This document shows positions 54,473 to 64,000 of a DNA stretch of 64,000 nt, one piece after another. Source of the DNA: Eustoma russellianum (lineage: Eukaryota; Streptophyta; Magnoliopsida; Gentianales; Gentianaceae); NCBI GenBank assembly GCA_036186865.1, contig AP025040.1, positions 38,337,078-38,401,077 on the forward strand, given 5' to 3'. The position numbers and the translations under genes are program-made. Position 1 is the stretch's first letter. The number at the start of each line of letters is the position of its first letter. The notes beneath the pieces are model-generated. The model was not told the origin of the DNA and did not search any database. It saw only the letters and a program-made list of their open reading frames with translations.

Positions 54473-56211
54473 TAGAGTATCTAATATTAATGGTGCAAGA
54501 TGGTTCATAACATTTGTAGCTGATCACACTAGAGTAACGTGTGTTTATTTATTAAAGAGTAAAGTGATGCGAGACAAACTGTTATGAGATATATCTCACT
54601 CATTAAAAATTAGTTTGGCTACACCATTAAAACGCTGAGGTCAGATAATGGGGCTGAATACTTAGAGAAGATTATTCAAAAATTTATGATAGAAAATGGC
54701 ATATACCACCAAACCTCATGTACCCATACCACCTAATAAAATGGTGTAGCGAGAAAAAAAAATGACACTTTGTAACTAGAGCTATTATGTTTAAAATAAA
54801 TGTACCCAAACAATACTGGGGTGAGGCCCTACTTACTGCCACATACTTAATTAACAGAATATCATCCATAATTCTGTCATTTAAAACTCCTGGAGAAATA
54901 CTTGTTAAGCACTACCACACACAAACCTACTTTTAGAACTGGTAGCCAGACTGTTCGGATGCATAGCGTATGTACCTGTTCAGCCAGCCTTAGGAGAAAG
55001 ATGGATCCTAGGTCAGTTAAGTGCATTTTCTTAGGATACTCAAACTCACAAAAAGGTTATAAGTGTTAATGTCCAGCAAATAAAATAATGTTTGTGACAT
55101 TTGATGTTACTTTTGATGAAAAATATGTAATTTACAAATCTTTAATCGCAAGAAAAGATTTAAATCCCAATGAGTATTGGAAAAAATAGATAGTACTCAA
55201 TCTAGCTTAATCCCATAAGTTCTACCGAGTATAGTAACTCAACCGAGCTACTGTGGGTAGCTCGGCAACCCAACGCTTCAGGTCGGAACGATCAATTCCC
55301 AACCTAAAATTGATCTTCCTTTAACTTTCAATAATCAGGAAGTCCTTGGAAGAGATAGTCGACTTGATATCTCAGAACAAATACAGGCAAATTCAGAAGA
55401 TAACACCCTAGAAGAAATCGCAGAATATGAAATCTGAAACTAACATAGACGACAGACCCATAGCTCTAAGAAAAGGAATAAGAGAATGTATAAAGAATCC
55501 CGTATGCACCAAATATCCTATTGAAAATACGTACCATATAAGAAGTTGAATCCCAACTTTAAAACAATTGTGTTTTCAGTTGATAATAAGACCATTCCTA
55601 ACAGTATAGAAGTGGCACATAGCCGACCTGAATGGAGAAAGGTCGTGAAGGAAGAGATGGATGCCTTAGAAAAAAAATCAAACTTGGGAGCTAACTCCTA
55701 GCTCGGAAATAATAAGACCAGTAGGATGTTAACGAATATTCACTATTAAATACAATAATGATGGAACTGTGAATAAATATAAGGCAAGATTAGTGGATAA
55801 AGGTTTCATGCAAACACACGGAATAGATTACTTAAAAACATTTGCACCTATTGCTAAACTAAACACCATAAGAGTAATTTTCTCTATAGCAGTTAACCGC
55901 GACTGGGAACTGCATCAACTTGATGTAAAAAAGGCCTTTCTAAACAGAGACTTGGCCGAGGAAGTTTACATGAGTATACCACCAAGATTTAGTAATGAAA
56001 CGAACAAAGATAAGGTTTGTAATGTAAGAAAATCTCTATACAGACTTAAACAATCACCTCGGGCCTTGTTTAAAACCTTCACTGAAACCTTGAGCGACCT
56101 AAAGTTTAACCGAGACCATAGTGACCTTACACTGTTCACCAGAATTTCACCTCTGGGGGAGCTAATGGTTCTAATAGTGTATGTAGACGATAACAGTAAA
56201 TGATAAACATC
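54473..56211 (+). pseudogene. B2 pol, second part: integrase and RT, cut off by G3
   Basis: After S4 the frame resumes with ARWFITFVADHTRVTCVYLL (integrase core start), RSDNGAEYLEKI and ENGIYHQTSCTHT, KCIFLGYSNSQKGYKC, DVTFDEKYVIYKSL and LRKGIRECIKNPVCTKYP, all broken by stops. The RT piece 55769-56203 (YKARLVDKGFMQTHGIDYLK, QLDVKKAFLNRDLAEEVYMS, YVDD at about 56182-56193) is the longest ORF. Homology to B1 (GGDKHGIEN after the active site) can be followed to GATAAACAT at 56202-56210, then stops where G3 begins. RNase H and 3' LTR are missing. Confidence 0.85.
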
Positions 56212-58661
56212 TGGAGCCCTAGTACTCAAAATGACTCACCCGTCGTATTTCGCCAAAGAAAATACAAGGCGTCGATACGATCAATTATACGTCAGCAAAG
56301 TAACGCAAATCGATGTCAGAGAAGTCATATAAATAAAAATCCTCGAAATAATCATCATCATTAATATCAATGTCTAGGCAAATCCAAATCGCTACAAATA
56401 TCATGACACCAGTAAATACTAAATCTCAAATTACATAAACCTCAATTCCGTAAATAATTGTCTCAACTAAACCATCAATATATCTCCTCATGAAAAAATC
56501 AAATCAATGATAAGCCCACTCAACCTCATCCTCTACAAACGTCTAATCACAATCCAGTCTCTCTGCAAAACAACAACAGAGTATAGTATGAGCCACATAC
56601 ATCCCCAGTAGGTAGCCTCACTGTACTTACTATGAGATCATCCATGAAGAAGCAAGTGTAATAAAATAAATAACGATATAGGAAATAACATGCTTCTCTT
56701 CGCAAATAAAATTTACCATTTTACCCATATACCAATCAAGCAACAAAGTCATGCGTAGCTAAGTCATAGACAAGCACGTGTTAGTACAATCAAAATCGAT
56801 GATGCAATTTCAAAACCGATGCGATGCGATAAAAATCAATTTCTGATAACAAATTCGATTTCCAATTCCAATTTTCAAATGTCAATATGATAAAATAGAT
56901 ACAATGATCGATACGATACGATACGATATGATGTTCGATGCAATGGCCATGTCACTTTTCCTTACAAGTGACTTATATCGCAAGTCTTATGATCTGATCC
57001 CCCAATGGTCAAATATGCCACAGACGCTTTATCGAAATAGTCAAATATGCCTGGGTGCTCCAGTTGACAGTCTAATATGCCTGGGCACTTTATCAAAATA
57101 GTAAAATACGCTCGGACGGTCTATTTGTTTGGAACTAATCCGGCTTACCGATATATTTTCCTTGTAAGGGTGAATTTCAAATATGCGATGCAAGTTTCAG
57201 AATGATTTCCAAACGTCAATACGATTTTCCAAATACGATATCAAATGTCGATCAATTCAAATATCAAACATTTCCGATGACAACCAAATACAAATACATA
57301 AATATTCAAATACGATCACATATCGAATTACGATATAAATGTCCTAATAACCACCACTCACATGTATGTATATACATGTACATGCTAACGCTCATACATG
57401 TGCATATACACATATATACATACACACACCTCCCTTGGTCCACTTCTCCCCAATCCACTACCCAACTCACCTCACCCTTTACAGCAACACCCTCGACCCC
57501 ACTGATCAGCCCCACCAGTAGCCTTCTCCTACCCCCAATTCCTCTGCCCAGCCCCCTCCCCTCTCCCCAAAGCCCTAACTCCTCTCTACTCACTTCTTAT
57601 CCCTCGTTCGCCCTCCAAAACGCACACCACCAACCTTTTCCCACATTTAACACCTCAGGCAACCAATATTCTTCATGCGTAACACGCTGCCATAAAAATC
57701 ACCGTCAAATGCCACCGGACGTGCACACACGCACTGCTTGACGTGCCACCACGCACGGTCACTCGCCGGCGCATATGGCCTACGCACCGCCACGGGTCGC
57801 TAGCTCCGACCATCAAAATTCATATTTTCTTATTTCTAACTTATCTCCACAATTAAACCATATAAATTCCCCTCTTTTGCGATTATCAAATTCCTCCAAA
57901 ATCGATACTGATTCACCGATTTATTTCACAAATATAATCATACAAATTCTGTCGATTACGATTCACAAACCTATCGAATTTGGGTCAAACTTACGCTTTA
58001 TGGCAGCTTTGGCCGAATGCTTACTCCTTATGTACACCTCCAATTTTAAGGCCACAATGTACAATTTTTACCAACTTATTTACATATATAAATACATATA
58101 CATATATACATGGTATAAAACATATTTTTTCATATATATCAAAATATCACAACTACAGTCTAAGCATTGTAGGGTCGGCCAGTGCATGCTTAATGCAACC
58201 AAAATTGTTTTCATACCCTATACATATATACCACGACACACATGTATATACACGGACATATACACGTATGTACTCATCAATTTATGCAATCAAATATACT
58301 TATGTATGATGCATGATTTGTTACAAAAATTTAAATACGGGTTTCACAAATTCATAATAAGTACAGGAAGGATACTTACATCGATCGTTTATACTATACC
58401 GAAATGTCACACTACGGGTTTGTTCCTCAAATTTTCTCCTTTCTTACTCCCAAAATTGGCCTGGCCGCTTATTACTATACGGTGGTATAGGGTTTGTGGC
58501 ATGGTATGTGTGTGTGTGTGTCTCTGTGTGTGTGTATAAATAATTGGATTTTTTTTCTTCCTTTCCCTTGGAGTTGGTGCCGCTGGATTCTCAATTGTGG
58601 GAGAAAAGAAGCCGGCTGGTTGATTAGTGAGGGAGGGTGGGGTTTATTTTAGGTTATGGGT
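56212..58661 (-). repeat. G3: gypsy-type LTR, right end disrupted by LINEs
   Basis: On the minus strand it ends CGGGTGAGTCATTTTGAGTACTAGGGCTCCA, to be compared piecewise with G1 and G2 (CGAAATACGACGGGTGAG against CGAGATACGGCGGGTGCA). It shares a CAGTAGGTAGCCTC-type block near 56605 and a tandem array at 56985-57120. The left border lies in B2 coding sequence, with ACATC as possible duplication. The right border is not visible: a (TA)n run at 58662-58680 marks the L1a insertion. It contains microsatellites (57360-57430, TG-rich 58503-58538). The longer ORFs here (57202-57741, 57775-58539) are low-complexity and not credible. Confidence 0.6.
56985..57120 (-). repeat. Degenerate tandem repeat inside G3
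   Basis: Three to four imperfect units of about 35-40 bases (GTCAAATATGCC(T/A)GGG.GCT and similar). The distance from the LTR 3' end is about 0.8 kb, as in G1 and G2. Confidence 0.6.
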
Positions 58662-58680
58662 AGATATATATATATATATA

Positions 58681-59466
58681 TTTTATGAAAGAGATATTTT
58701 ATTAAGATGAGGCCTCACTTATGGCGGAGGAAAACCTTATTACATCGAAAAACAGTATAGCGCACAAAGAAAATGAGGCTTATCAACATCCAAACCATAT
58801 ATGATATGCCGCATTAAAACCTTGCCAAGTAAAACCACCCTTGTTGATAAAACCTTGGCGAAGGAAAAAGTGTACATATTTATATGTTTGGAGTGTTGAT
58901 AGACGTTACAGTGTAAAATGATAATTACAGCAATCCACATATGATACATAGGGAAAGAATGATGTAGAAACCGCAGAAAATCCCGAGCGTGTTGGTGTAG
59001 TCCAATTCCGTAGCAAAAAGCAAGCGCGTTAGTGAAAGAAACCAACCGAAGTTGTGATTCCATCCATGTACAAAGGAAACATGAGAGTGCGTCAATCATG
59101 AATATGAGACATATGAAAAGGCAGCAGACCAAGAAAATGTAAATCATACCGAGTCTGCCTGTACCCATCAAAGTACAGGCAGAGAATGCGAAAGAATGCC
59201 AATCCATATGGAAGACCAGAGAAAGTCGAACTTGATGGCATCGGCGCATTCCGTGGGAAAAAATACCAATAGAAGCAATGAGTGCCAGGCAAAGGTTTGG
59301 TGTCGTCCATACACAATAGAAAGAAGATAATGTGTTATTCATGCATAGGAGACGTAAGATATAGCAGAAGACCAAGGGAAAGCAAATCATACCGAGTCTG
59401 CCTGTACCCACTGTGGTACAGGAAGAGTAAACAAAAATGTGCCAATCCATATGGAAGACCAGAAGC
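58681..59466 (-). repeat. L1a 3' UTR with duplicated segment and hairpins
   Basis: Two segments about 241-246 bases apart share AAATCATACCGAGTCTGCCT (59141-59160, 59382-59401). Each holds a hairpin: 59155-59182 (arms CTGCCTGTA/TACAGGCAG) and 59401-59422 (CCTGTACC/GGTACAGG). Nearer the 3' end, arms CCTTGCCAAG (58820-58829) and CTTGGC-G-AAGG (58854-58864) can pair. The last 100 bases resemble L1b 61020-61190. The 258-aa ORF here (58740-59516) is a by-product of the duplication. Confidence 0.75.
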
Positions 59467-59935
59467 TCAATGTGTACGCAAGCTTGATGAAGTGAGGTCC
59501 AAAGTGACTGAAGCACGTACCATAGGTGGCAGACTGCTGCTAGTGAAATAGCACGTCCTAGGAAACATCATTGCATGCTGGGCAAGGTAGAGAACCGCCG
59601 TGTTGGCCTCTCTATACGTATGAGTTATTTCCAAGTGATGTAGGTGAATTAATGCTTGTAAGAGCCTGAGATGATAGTTACCAAAGACAGTCTGTGGTTG
59701 CCGCAGTCGAGACAACATTTGAGCACAGTCAGATTCTATTGTGAGCGAACGATATAAGGGGAGAAAGTATAGCAAACCAAAGACCGTAGCCTGGATCTCT
59801 GCCATGAAAGGTGTACATGGCGGCAGGCGAAAAGAGAGTGCGCGCACACAGGTGCCTAAGTAATCTCGTAGGATTGCTCCGCCTGAGGCATAGTGGCGGC
59901 CAACTGCTGCATCAATATTTAATTTGAGTCTACCA
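59467..59935 (-). pseudogene. L1a ORF2 remnant: RNase H domain
   Basis: Plant L1-type LINEs carry an RNase H at the end of ORF2 that removes RNA from the RNA-DNA hybrid. Here LKLNIDAAVG (first Asp), GGAILRDYLGT, FMAEIQATVFGLLYF (Glu) and LTIESDCAQML (second Asp) are in order, then THTYREANTAVLYLAQHA, where the usual Asp of the REANxxADxLA end is replaced. The frame is open from about 59935 to the stop near 59467. Without RT in cis it cannot act in replication. Confidence 0.8.
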
Positions 59936-60268
59936 GAAGGCGGAGTTTGCCATCAAACGATTTGGAGACGTGGGGGTCGAATATGTGGGATCCATGAAAG
60001 AAAATGATGGTCCTGTTGCAAGTTTGGATCCTTGTATTTTCTGAATCCACATGTCAATATCAAAATGTATGGAAGCTCGAAGCACAGATATAGAAAAGGA
60101 TGCTGAGTCCCCATAGACTAACTGAGCGTAGCTGCGCCAGATGTTGTAAACAATAATGGCTGGAATGACAATTTTTAAAACCCCAAATAGAGCCGAAGAT
60201 GTAGAGCGATACCACCAAGATAATAGGTATTGGTGCAGATTTAAAGAGGTAAGGGGTATTCCATGCAA
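59930..60268 (-). pseudogene. L1a ORF2 remnant: region between RT zinc finger and RNase H
   Basis: 112 residues with LLSWWYRSTSSALFGVLKIV and IPAIIVYNIWRSYAQLVYGD, which align with L1b (62500-62330). It ends at a stop just before the RNase H frame, so one frameshift separates them. The deletion point lies at its start, near 60268, where ORF1 sequence begins in an overlapping frame. Confidence 0.7.
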
Positions 60269-60804
60269 CTCAGCCCATCTGTTGTTGCAACATCCAGTTT
60301 AATAGGCGTCCCAATTGGTTGGACAATTTCAAAAAGGGCTTCCCGGCGATGGAGATGGATCGGTAGGGTTGGGAGTGCAATCCAATCCGGGACAATAGAG
60401 ACATCAGCAGAGGGATCAAAATCAACGGTCCACTTCGTGATTCTCATGTGACATTCAGATATATGACAAGAACGACGATAAAAGCATCTCAAATAATCTG
60501 GTTCATTGCAGAAATTCAAAAGTATGTGTGTTTGATCAATCAGTGTAATACACAAATCATGATGAAATCCAATTTTTTCAAAGACCTCATGTATAACTTT
60601 CAAAGGTGGCCGGCCATACCAAAAAGTACCAACCAATGAATATCTGAATGGCGCAGCAAGAGAATCGACCTCAGAATCAAGGAAGGAAATCATGGGGATA
60701 CCTTTATAGCGCGAAACTGTTTTCGGAGAGATGGTAACATTGCAGGAGGCATCGGTGCCGGTGACAACAGCAGCGAAAGTGGGTGCGGTTGACATTGCGA
60801 TCAT
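60241..60804 (-). CDS. L1a ORF1 (DUF4283 domain), truncated at its C-terminus
   Basis: An open frame of 187 residues. PTFAAVVTGTD near the start is typical of plant LINE ORF1. DUF4283 follows (about residues 50-165): FRYSLVGTFWYGRPPLKVIH, EVFEKIGF, TLIDQTHILLNFCNEPDYLR, then MRITKWTVDFDPSADVSIVP, WIALPTLPIHLHRREALF and IGTPIKLDVATTDG. In full-length relatives the protein goes on to a CCHC zinc knuckle; here ten residues after DVATTDG it hits a stop because of the deletion. ORF1 proteins bind element RNA. The ATG at 60804 or one three codons further in (MSTAP) would serve; the start is not certain. Confidence 0.75.
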   Translation of the reverse strand: MIAMSTAPTFAAVVTGTDASCNVTISPKTVSRYKGIPMISFLDSEVDSLAAPFRYSLVGTFWYGRPPLKVIHEVFEKIGFHHDLCITLIDQTHILLNFCNEPDYLRCFYRRSCHISECHMRITKWTVDFDPSADVSIVPDWIALPTLPIHLHRREALFEIVQPIGTPIKLDVATTDGLSCMEYPLPL

Positions 60805-60970
60805 GGTGCTGACGACAGAAAATAGAAACTTCCGGTAAGTATCAGTAGAGGCGGGAATGGAGAATTAGATACCGCGGTCGGCGACAAGAATCAGCAGCGA
60901 ATGAAGGTAGCCGGCAATGGCGGCGGCTAGGGCCACCGGAGAGCGTGATCGCCAGAGCCCATCATGTCCA
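60805..60970 (-). other. L1a 5' UTR
   Basis: GC-richer than the surroundings, with no frame. It ends at the (TA)n of L1b; the first bases (minus) are ATGGACATGATGGGC. Because a 5' end is kept, the copy is likely complete at its 5' side. Confidence 0.55.
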
Positions 60971-60990
60971 TTATATATATATATATATTA

Positions 60991-61732
60991 TAAAGCAATT
61001 TTATTCAAAAGCCGAGGGAAACCATATTATAACAAAATCAAGTGTCATCGTAAGAGAAAAGCGGATGAAGGAAAGTAATTATGCGCAACCTCCAGTCATA
61101 TACGATATGCCGTATTAAAACCTTGTCAAGTAAAACCACCCTTGTGGATAAAACCTTGACGAAGGAAAAAGCGTACATATTTATATGACTAGATGGTTGA
61201 GTAAATAATGAGTACAAATGTGAATGAGAAGAATGAAAGAAAAGGATCAGCGTCTGTGATCGGCAGGAGACATGCAGGTTGGCATTGATGTAGATATACC
61301 GGAAAGCCAGCGGAATCATTCGTGTCAACAGTAAGCAATGTACTGCTTTGTTCAATCGCCTTCGGCATCCAACACCTCGTGCAAAATCCACAAAATATCT
61401 GTCAACACGCCTATGAATGTGGTCCGTAGAATAAGCATGACGAAAGAAAGGAAACCATACCCAAGGTGCCCGTAGCCAATCGACCACGGGCAACCTCCAG
61501 TTGATTTTGCCATAACTCCCATGCCAAATTGACACCAATGTGCGTTGTTGCCATTCTCCGTAACTCTCAAAAAAAGACAAAGTGTTATCCAAAGACACAG
61601 GAAAATGAACAACCGAAAGAAGGAGAAAGCACATAAGACATAATGTTAAGGAGACATACCAAGGCTGCCTACGCCAATAATGGACATAGGCAACCCCCAA
61701 ATTTGAACGCCAATCCATCATGATACTCATAG
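60991..61732 (-). repeat. L1b 3' UTR with duplicated segment and hairpins
   Basis: Two related segments about 199 bases apart hold hairpins 61467-61492 (TGCCCGT/ACGGGCA) and 61666-61692 (TGCCTA/TAGGCA), each after a CATACC(C)AAGG motif like the CATACCGAGT of L1a. Near the 3' end, arms CCTTGTCAAG (61121-61130) and CTTGAC-G-AAGG (61155-61165) match the L1a stem with a compensating base-pair change. Small ORFs here (61038-61730, 61352-61612) are not credible genes. Confidence 0.75.
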
Positions 61733-62620
61733 TCGGAAATTAGGAAGAGTGGTATCCAAGATCAAGGACCCTCGCACATTGTAAGGCAGAGAAGACTCTG
61801 ATGAGTATATTGTGGCTCCTGTAGCACGCAGTCCATAATGCGCTAGTGTATGCGCAATAGTGTTTGCCTCACACGGGCAATAGCAGAGAGTAGATACATT
61901 GAGGCATAGCAGCATGATAGTCTTTCGTATATCCGCTAAGAAAGACCCACATGATTTTGAAGGATTGGCTAGTAAATTAAGTAACATTCGGCAATCAGTT
62001 TCGACATATAGGCCATCATATGTCATGGCATAAAAGAGAAGAGAGTATAGCAAGGCCATAAGTTCAGCTCTAACAGGTGAAACACATGGTAGTGCAAAGC
62101 AAACTGCCGAGATGAAGGTTCCAGTAGCATCACGTAGCACAGCTCCCGCTGCTGCTCCGCTGCGGCCAACAGTAGCATCCACGTTTAATTTCATTCTACA
62201 AGAGGGTGGCAAAGTCCACCTCACTAACCTGTGACGGTGAACCTTTAAATGTGGTGAAAATCCCTGAGCAGCTAGATGTGGAATGGGCTGCACAAATTTA
62301 CGACCTTGAATGGAAGCACACCAAGTATATATATGATTACGGACCCGATCCAACAGGTGCCGATAAGAAAAGCTGTTGTCACCAAATCTGATGGCAGCAT
62401 ACTCTTTCAAAATAACCCAAACCAACAATGCCGGAATCACTGCCTGTAAATTACCCAACATGGTAGCAGCCGAAGCTTGACGCCACCAACAGATTAAGTA
62501 AGCTTGAATGGTGGACTGACGAGGCATCGGACCCGAAAATAATACCGCAATTTCAACCCACAAAGGTTTGATTTCTGAGCATTGTAAAAACAAATGATCC
62601 TTAGTATCCGAATGCTGCAA
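61727..62620 (-). pseudogene. L1b ORF2 C-terminal part: zinc finger end, connection and RNase H, 297 aa
   Basis: Open frame. HSDTKDHLFLQCSEIKPLW is the end of the RVT zinc-binding region (HLFxxC). Then CWWRQASAATMLGNLQ and VWVILKEYAAIRFGD (connection). RNase H: MKLNVDATVG (Asp), GAVLRDATGTF, VRAELMALLYSLLFY (Glu), LYVETDCRMLLNLL (Asp), then CEANTIAHTLAHYGL. The frame ends TLPNFRL with a stop near 61727. The ORF is not in frame with the upstream RT piece, so a frameshift lies between 62620 and 63004. Confidence 0.85.
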
Positions 62621-64000
62621 GTAGAAGACACATTGCGATGAGTATATATTCTGCCATGCTCGAAGATTATTGGTTATAGGGAGGGAACGACACCATAATC
62701 ACCACAAAAACACTTTCGCCCCCAAGGGAGAGGGAGACCACCGATTGTACTTGGAAAAATCAAGCAAGGGGGATTCCGCATGAAGCAAGGTATATGCTGA
62801 TTTAATAGTGTAACTACCGGTAGTGTCAGCAATCCAGTTTAGTCCATCCGGTGTATATTCAACGTTTGCATGCATGTAAGAAGAGAATCACAAAGTCGTT
62901 TCCAAACTGCTGAATCGTAAATATGAGCATAAACACTGCTTTGCTAGCCATATATTGCCCGGTTGAATGTGGCCCATAATGAGTCAGAGGTATGATATTT
63001 CCACTAAAGAAGGCCATCATATACTCTTTGAATCATATCTAAGTTTCTTATACCTAATCCACCATGCTCCACAGGACGAGAAACATGATCCCATGATGCC
63101 CAATGATGGCGACCACTCCACAAAAATGTAGACATTTTCTTATTTAAGGCCGTGATGACACTTTTCGGTAATCTTGAACTTGCAATGATATGAATTAGCA
63201 TTGTTTCTAGGACATGCTCGATTAGTATCAGCCTTCCCGCCATAGATAACAATTTGGATGACCAAGCATTAAGACGAAAGTCAAAGTGTGATAACAAAGC
63301 AGTACAATATGAAGATCTATTAACACCTTTATGTAAGTATGACCCAAGATATTTAATTGGCAACATCGCCAAATGCATTCCAAGTGCTCGTCCCACTCTT
63401 GGCCCAGCCACTGACTTTCCAACCACCATCTGACTTTTGTGAAAATTAAGGAACTGTCCTGAGGCAGACTGATAGATATCCAAGAATTGGCGGAATTTGT
63501 GCATGTTTGCGAGAGTGCCATTCAGAAATATCACTAGATCATCTGCAAACCCCAAATGAGTTATTGGTGGCACCCGTCCCACATGGAAACCACGCAACTC
63601 ACCCGAGCTGATCAACGCATTAATGCCACGTGAAGAGCCTTATGAGGCCAGAATAAATAACAAAGGAAATAACGGATCCCCTTGTTTTACCACTCGCGTG
63701 ACGGGAAAAAATTCCACTGGCTTACCATTGATGAGAATTGAGCAACGGGTAGCTTCTAAGTTATTCAATATGATCCTTACAAGTTTAGCGTCAAAGCCGA
63801 ATTTGAGTAAAAGTTGACGAAGATATATCTAATCCACTCTGTCAAAAGCCTTTGCCATGTCTAATTTAACTATGACATGACCTCTATGCACGTGCTTATC
63901 TAACATGTGCACCATTTCTTGAGTTAACAAAATGTGGTCAGTTATACCACGTCCTTTTAAAAATCCAGCTTGCTCCGGAGAAATAAGGCATAGTAGTAAA
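62621..64000 (-). pseudogene. L1b ORF2 reverse transcriptase, cut by the window edge
   Basis: Reading from the edge: QAGFLKGRGITDHILLTQEM, VIVKLDMAKAFDRVD (RT motif A region) with a TAG at 63829-63831 where Trp is usual, INGKPVEFFPVTRVVKQGDP, LFPLLFILAS with TAA at 63640-63642, and then the ORF 63615-63004 with THLGFADDLVIF (active site FADD at 63549-63538), the thumb (NFHKSQMVVG, PIKYLGSYLHKG, GRLILIEHV, WSGRHHWASWDHVSRPVEHG). After a stop at 63004 the zinc-finger region continues in broken frames (SYTIKSAYTLLHAESPLLDF, then VFLW and NNLRAWQNIYSSQCVF). Two point stops and one or two frameshifts inactivate it. Confidence 0.85.

Larger units (their letters stand above)
35978..56211 (+). mobile_element. 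B2: second B-family copia, split by D and S4, cut at its 3' side by G3
   Basis: The 5' LTR begins TGTGTAAATAAGCGCAGCTGAGG (35978) and ends TCTTGACA (41874), interrupted by D. The internal part runs 41875-43711 and 54473-56211, interrupted by S4. Both insertions carry duplications (CTGAG; CCATC/TCATC), and removing them restores B-family order. Protein motifs match B1 closely. The sequence stops in RT at about 56211 where the G3 LTR begins; the RNase H and 3' LTR are not in the window, so the right end is unknown. Confidence 0.85.
58681..60970 (-). mobile_element. L1a: LINE with ORF1 joined to the end of ORF2 by internal deletion
   Basis: On the minus strand: 5' region (60970-60805), ORF1 part with DUF4283 (60804-60270), then without RT the connection region and RNase H of ORF2 (60268-59467), then a 3' UTR to 58681. 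It lies between TA runs at 58662-58680 and 60971-60990. The ORF2 part aligns with L1b residue by residue (SWWYRS...VIPAIIV...IQG against CWWRQA...VIPALLV...IQG). About 3-4 kb of endonuclease and RT sequence must have been lost, so the copy is non-autonomous. Confidence 0.85.
60991..64000 (-). mobile_element. L1b: L1-type LINE, ORF2 distal half, runs off the right edge
   Basis: Minus strand: RT palm and thumb (64000 to about 63004), zinc-finger and connection region (about 62960-62450), RNase H (about 62195-61733), and 3' UTR (61732-60991) ending in (TA)n at 60971-60990 instead of poly(A). Few stops, so it is better preserved than L1a. Confidence 0.85.

Noticed and set aside
57202..57741. 179-aa plus-strand ORF in G3
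   Set aside because: Low-complexity Pro/Ser/Thr and His/Tyr runs from a CA/CT-rich stretch; no start context or motif.
57775..58539. 254-aa plus-strand ORF in G3
   Set aside because: Composition follows TA/CA/TG simple repeats (YIYKYIYIYT, VCVCVCLCVCV); no domain; lies inside an LTR.
58740..59516. 258-aa minus-strand ORF in the L1a 3' UTR
   Set aside because: Internal similarity comes from the duplicated 3' UTR segment; it overlaps the RNase H end in another frame; no match in the L1b UTR frame.

Overview
The window is heterochromatin-like plant nuclear DNA (AT-rich, probably a dicot; the species cannot be told from it). Nearly all of it is retrotransposons nested inside one another. No intact single-copy host gene is visible. 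The one candidate host segment is a terminal exon with its 3' region (minus strand, 35761-35945, continuing leftward), split by insertions.

Element names used below. S1 (minus, about 1-10093, runs off the left edge) and S2 (plus, 10130-16758) are gag-only, Sirevirus-like copia elements with LTRs of about 3 kb. They lie head to head in a decayed copia element, A (10094-10129 and 16764 to about 18630). G1 (5691-9387) is a solo LTR of Ty3/gypsy type inside the S1 LTR. G2 (about 19180-20917) is the chromodomain-end tail of a gypsy element plus its 3' LTR. B1 (20994-35431) is a complete but decayed copia element with target-site duplication CCTTG. It is split by S3 (24015-32814), a Sirevirus-type copia on the minus strand with nearly identical LTRs and long pol ORFs. 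The host-like exon and 3' UTR candidate occupies 35437-35977. B2 (35978 to about 56211) is a second copy of the B family. Its 5' LTR is split by D (36116-41503, Tork-like copia, duplication CTGAG) and its pol gene by S4 (43712-54467, Sirevirus-type, with an extra ORF after pol). G3 (56212 to about 58661) is a third gypsy-type LTR, cutting B2 in its reverse transcriptase. L1a (58681-60970) and L1b (60991 to past the right edge) are two related LINEs in head-to-tail order on the minus strand.

Insertion order can be read from the nesting. The hosts A, B1 and B2 came before S1, S2, S3, S4 and D, and G1 came after S1. LTR pairs agree by eye: the S3 and S2 pairs differ little, the S4 pair more, and the B1 and D pairs most. 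Almost every coding region is broken by stops and frameshifts. The longest readable pieces are the S3 integrase and RNase H, the S2 gag remnant, and the L1b reverse transcriptase and RNase H.

The most unusual signals are non-coding. Arrays of ACATCGATCGATCGATGT-type palindromes occur in the LTRs of two different Sirevirus-type families and again before the extra ORF of S4, next to a TATA box. Three long palindromes with CACATGCTGAAA arms occur in each S2 LTR. Hairpins in the 3' UTRs of the two LINEs keep their pairing although the paired bases differ. L1a joins its ORF1 directly to the end of ORF2, and S2 lost its capsid domain in frame. All family assignments rest on motifs read by eye, without database searches.
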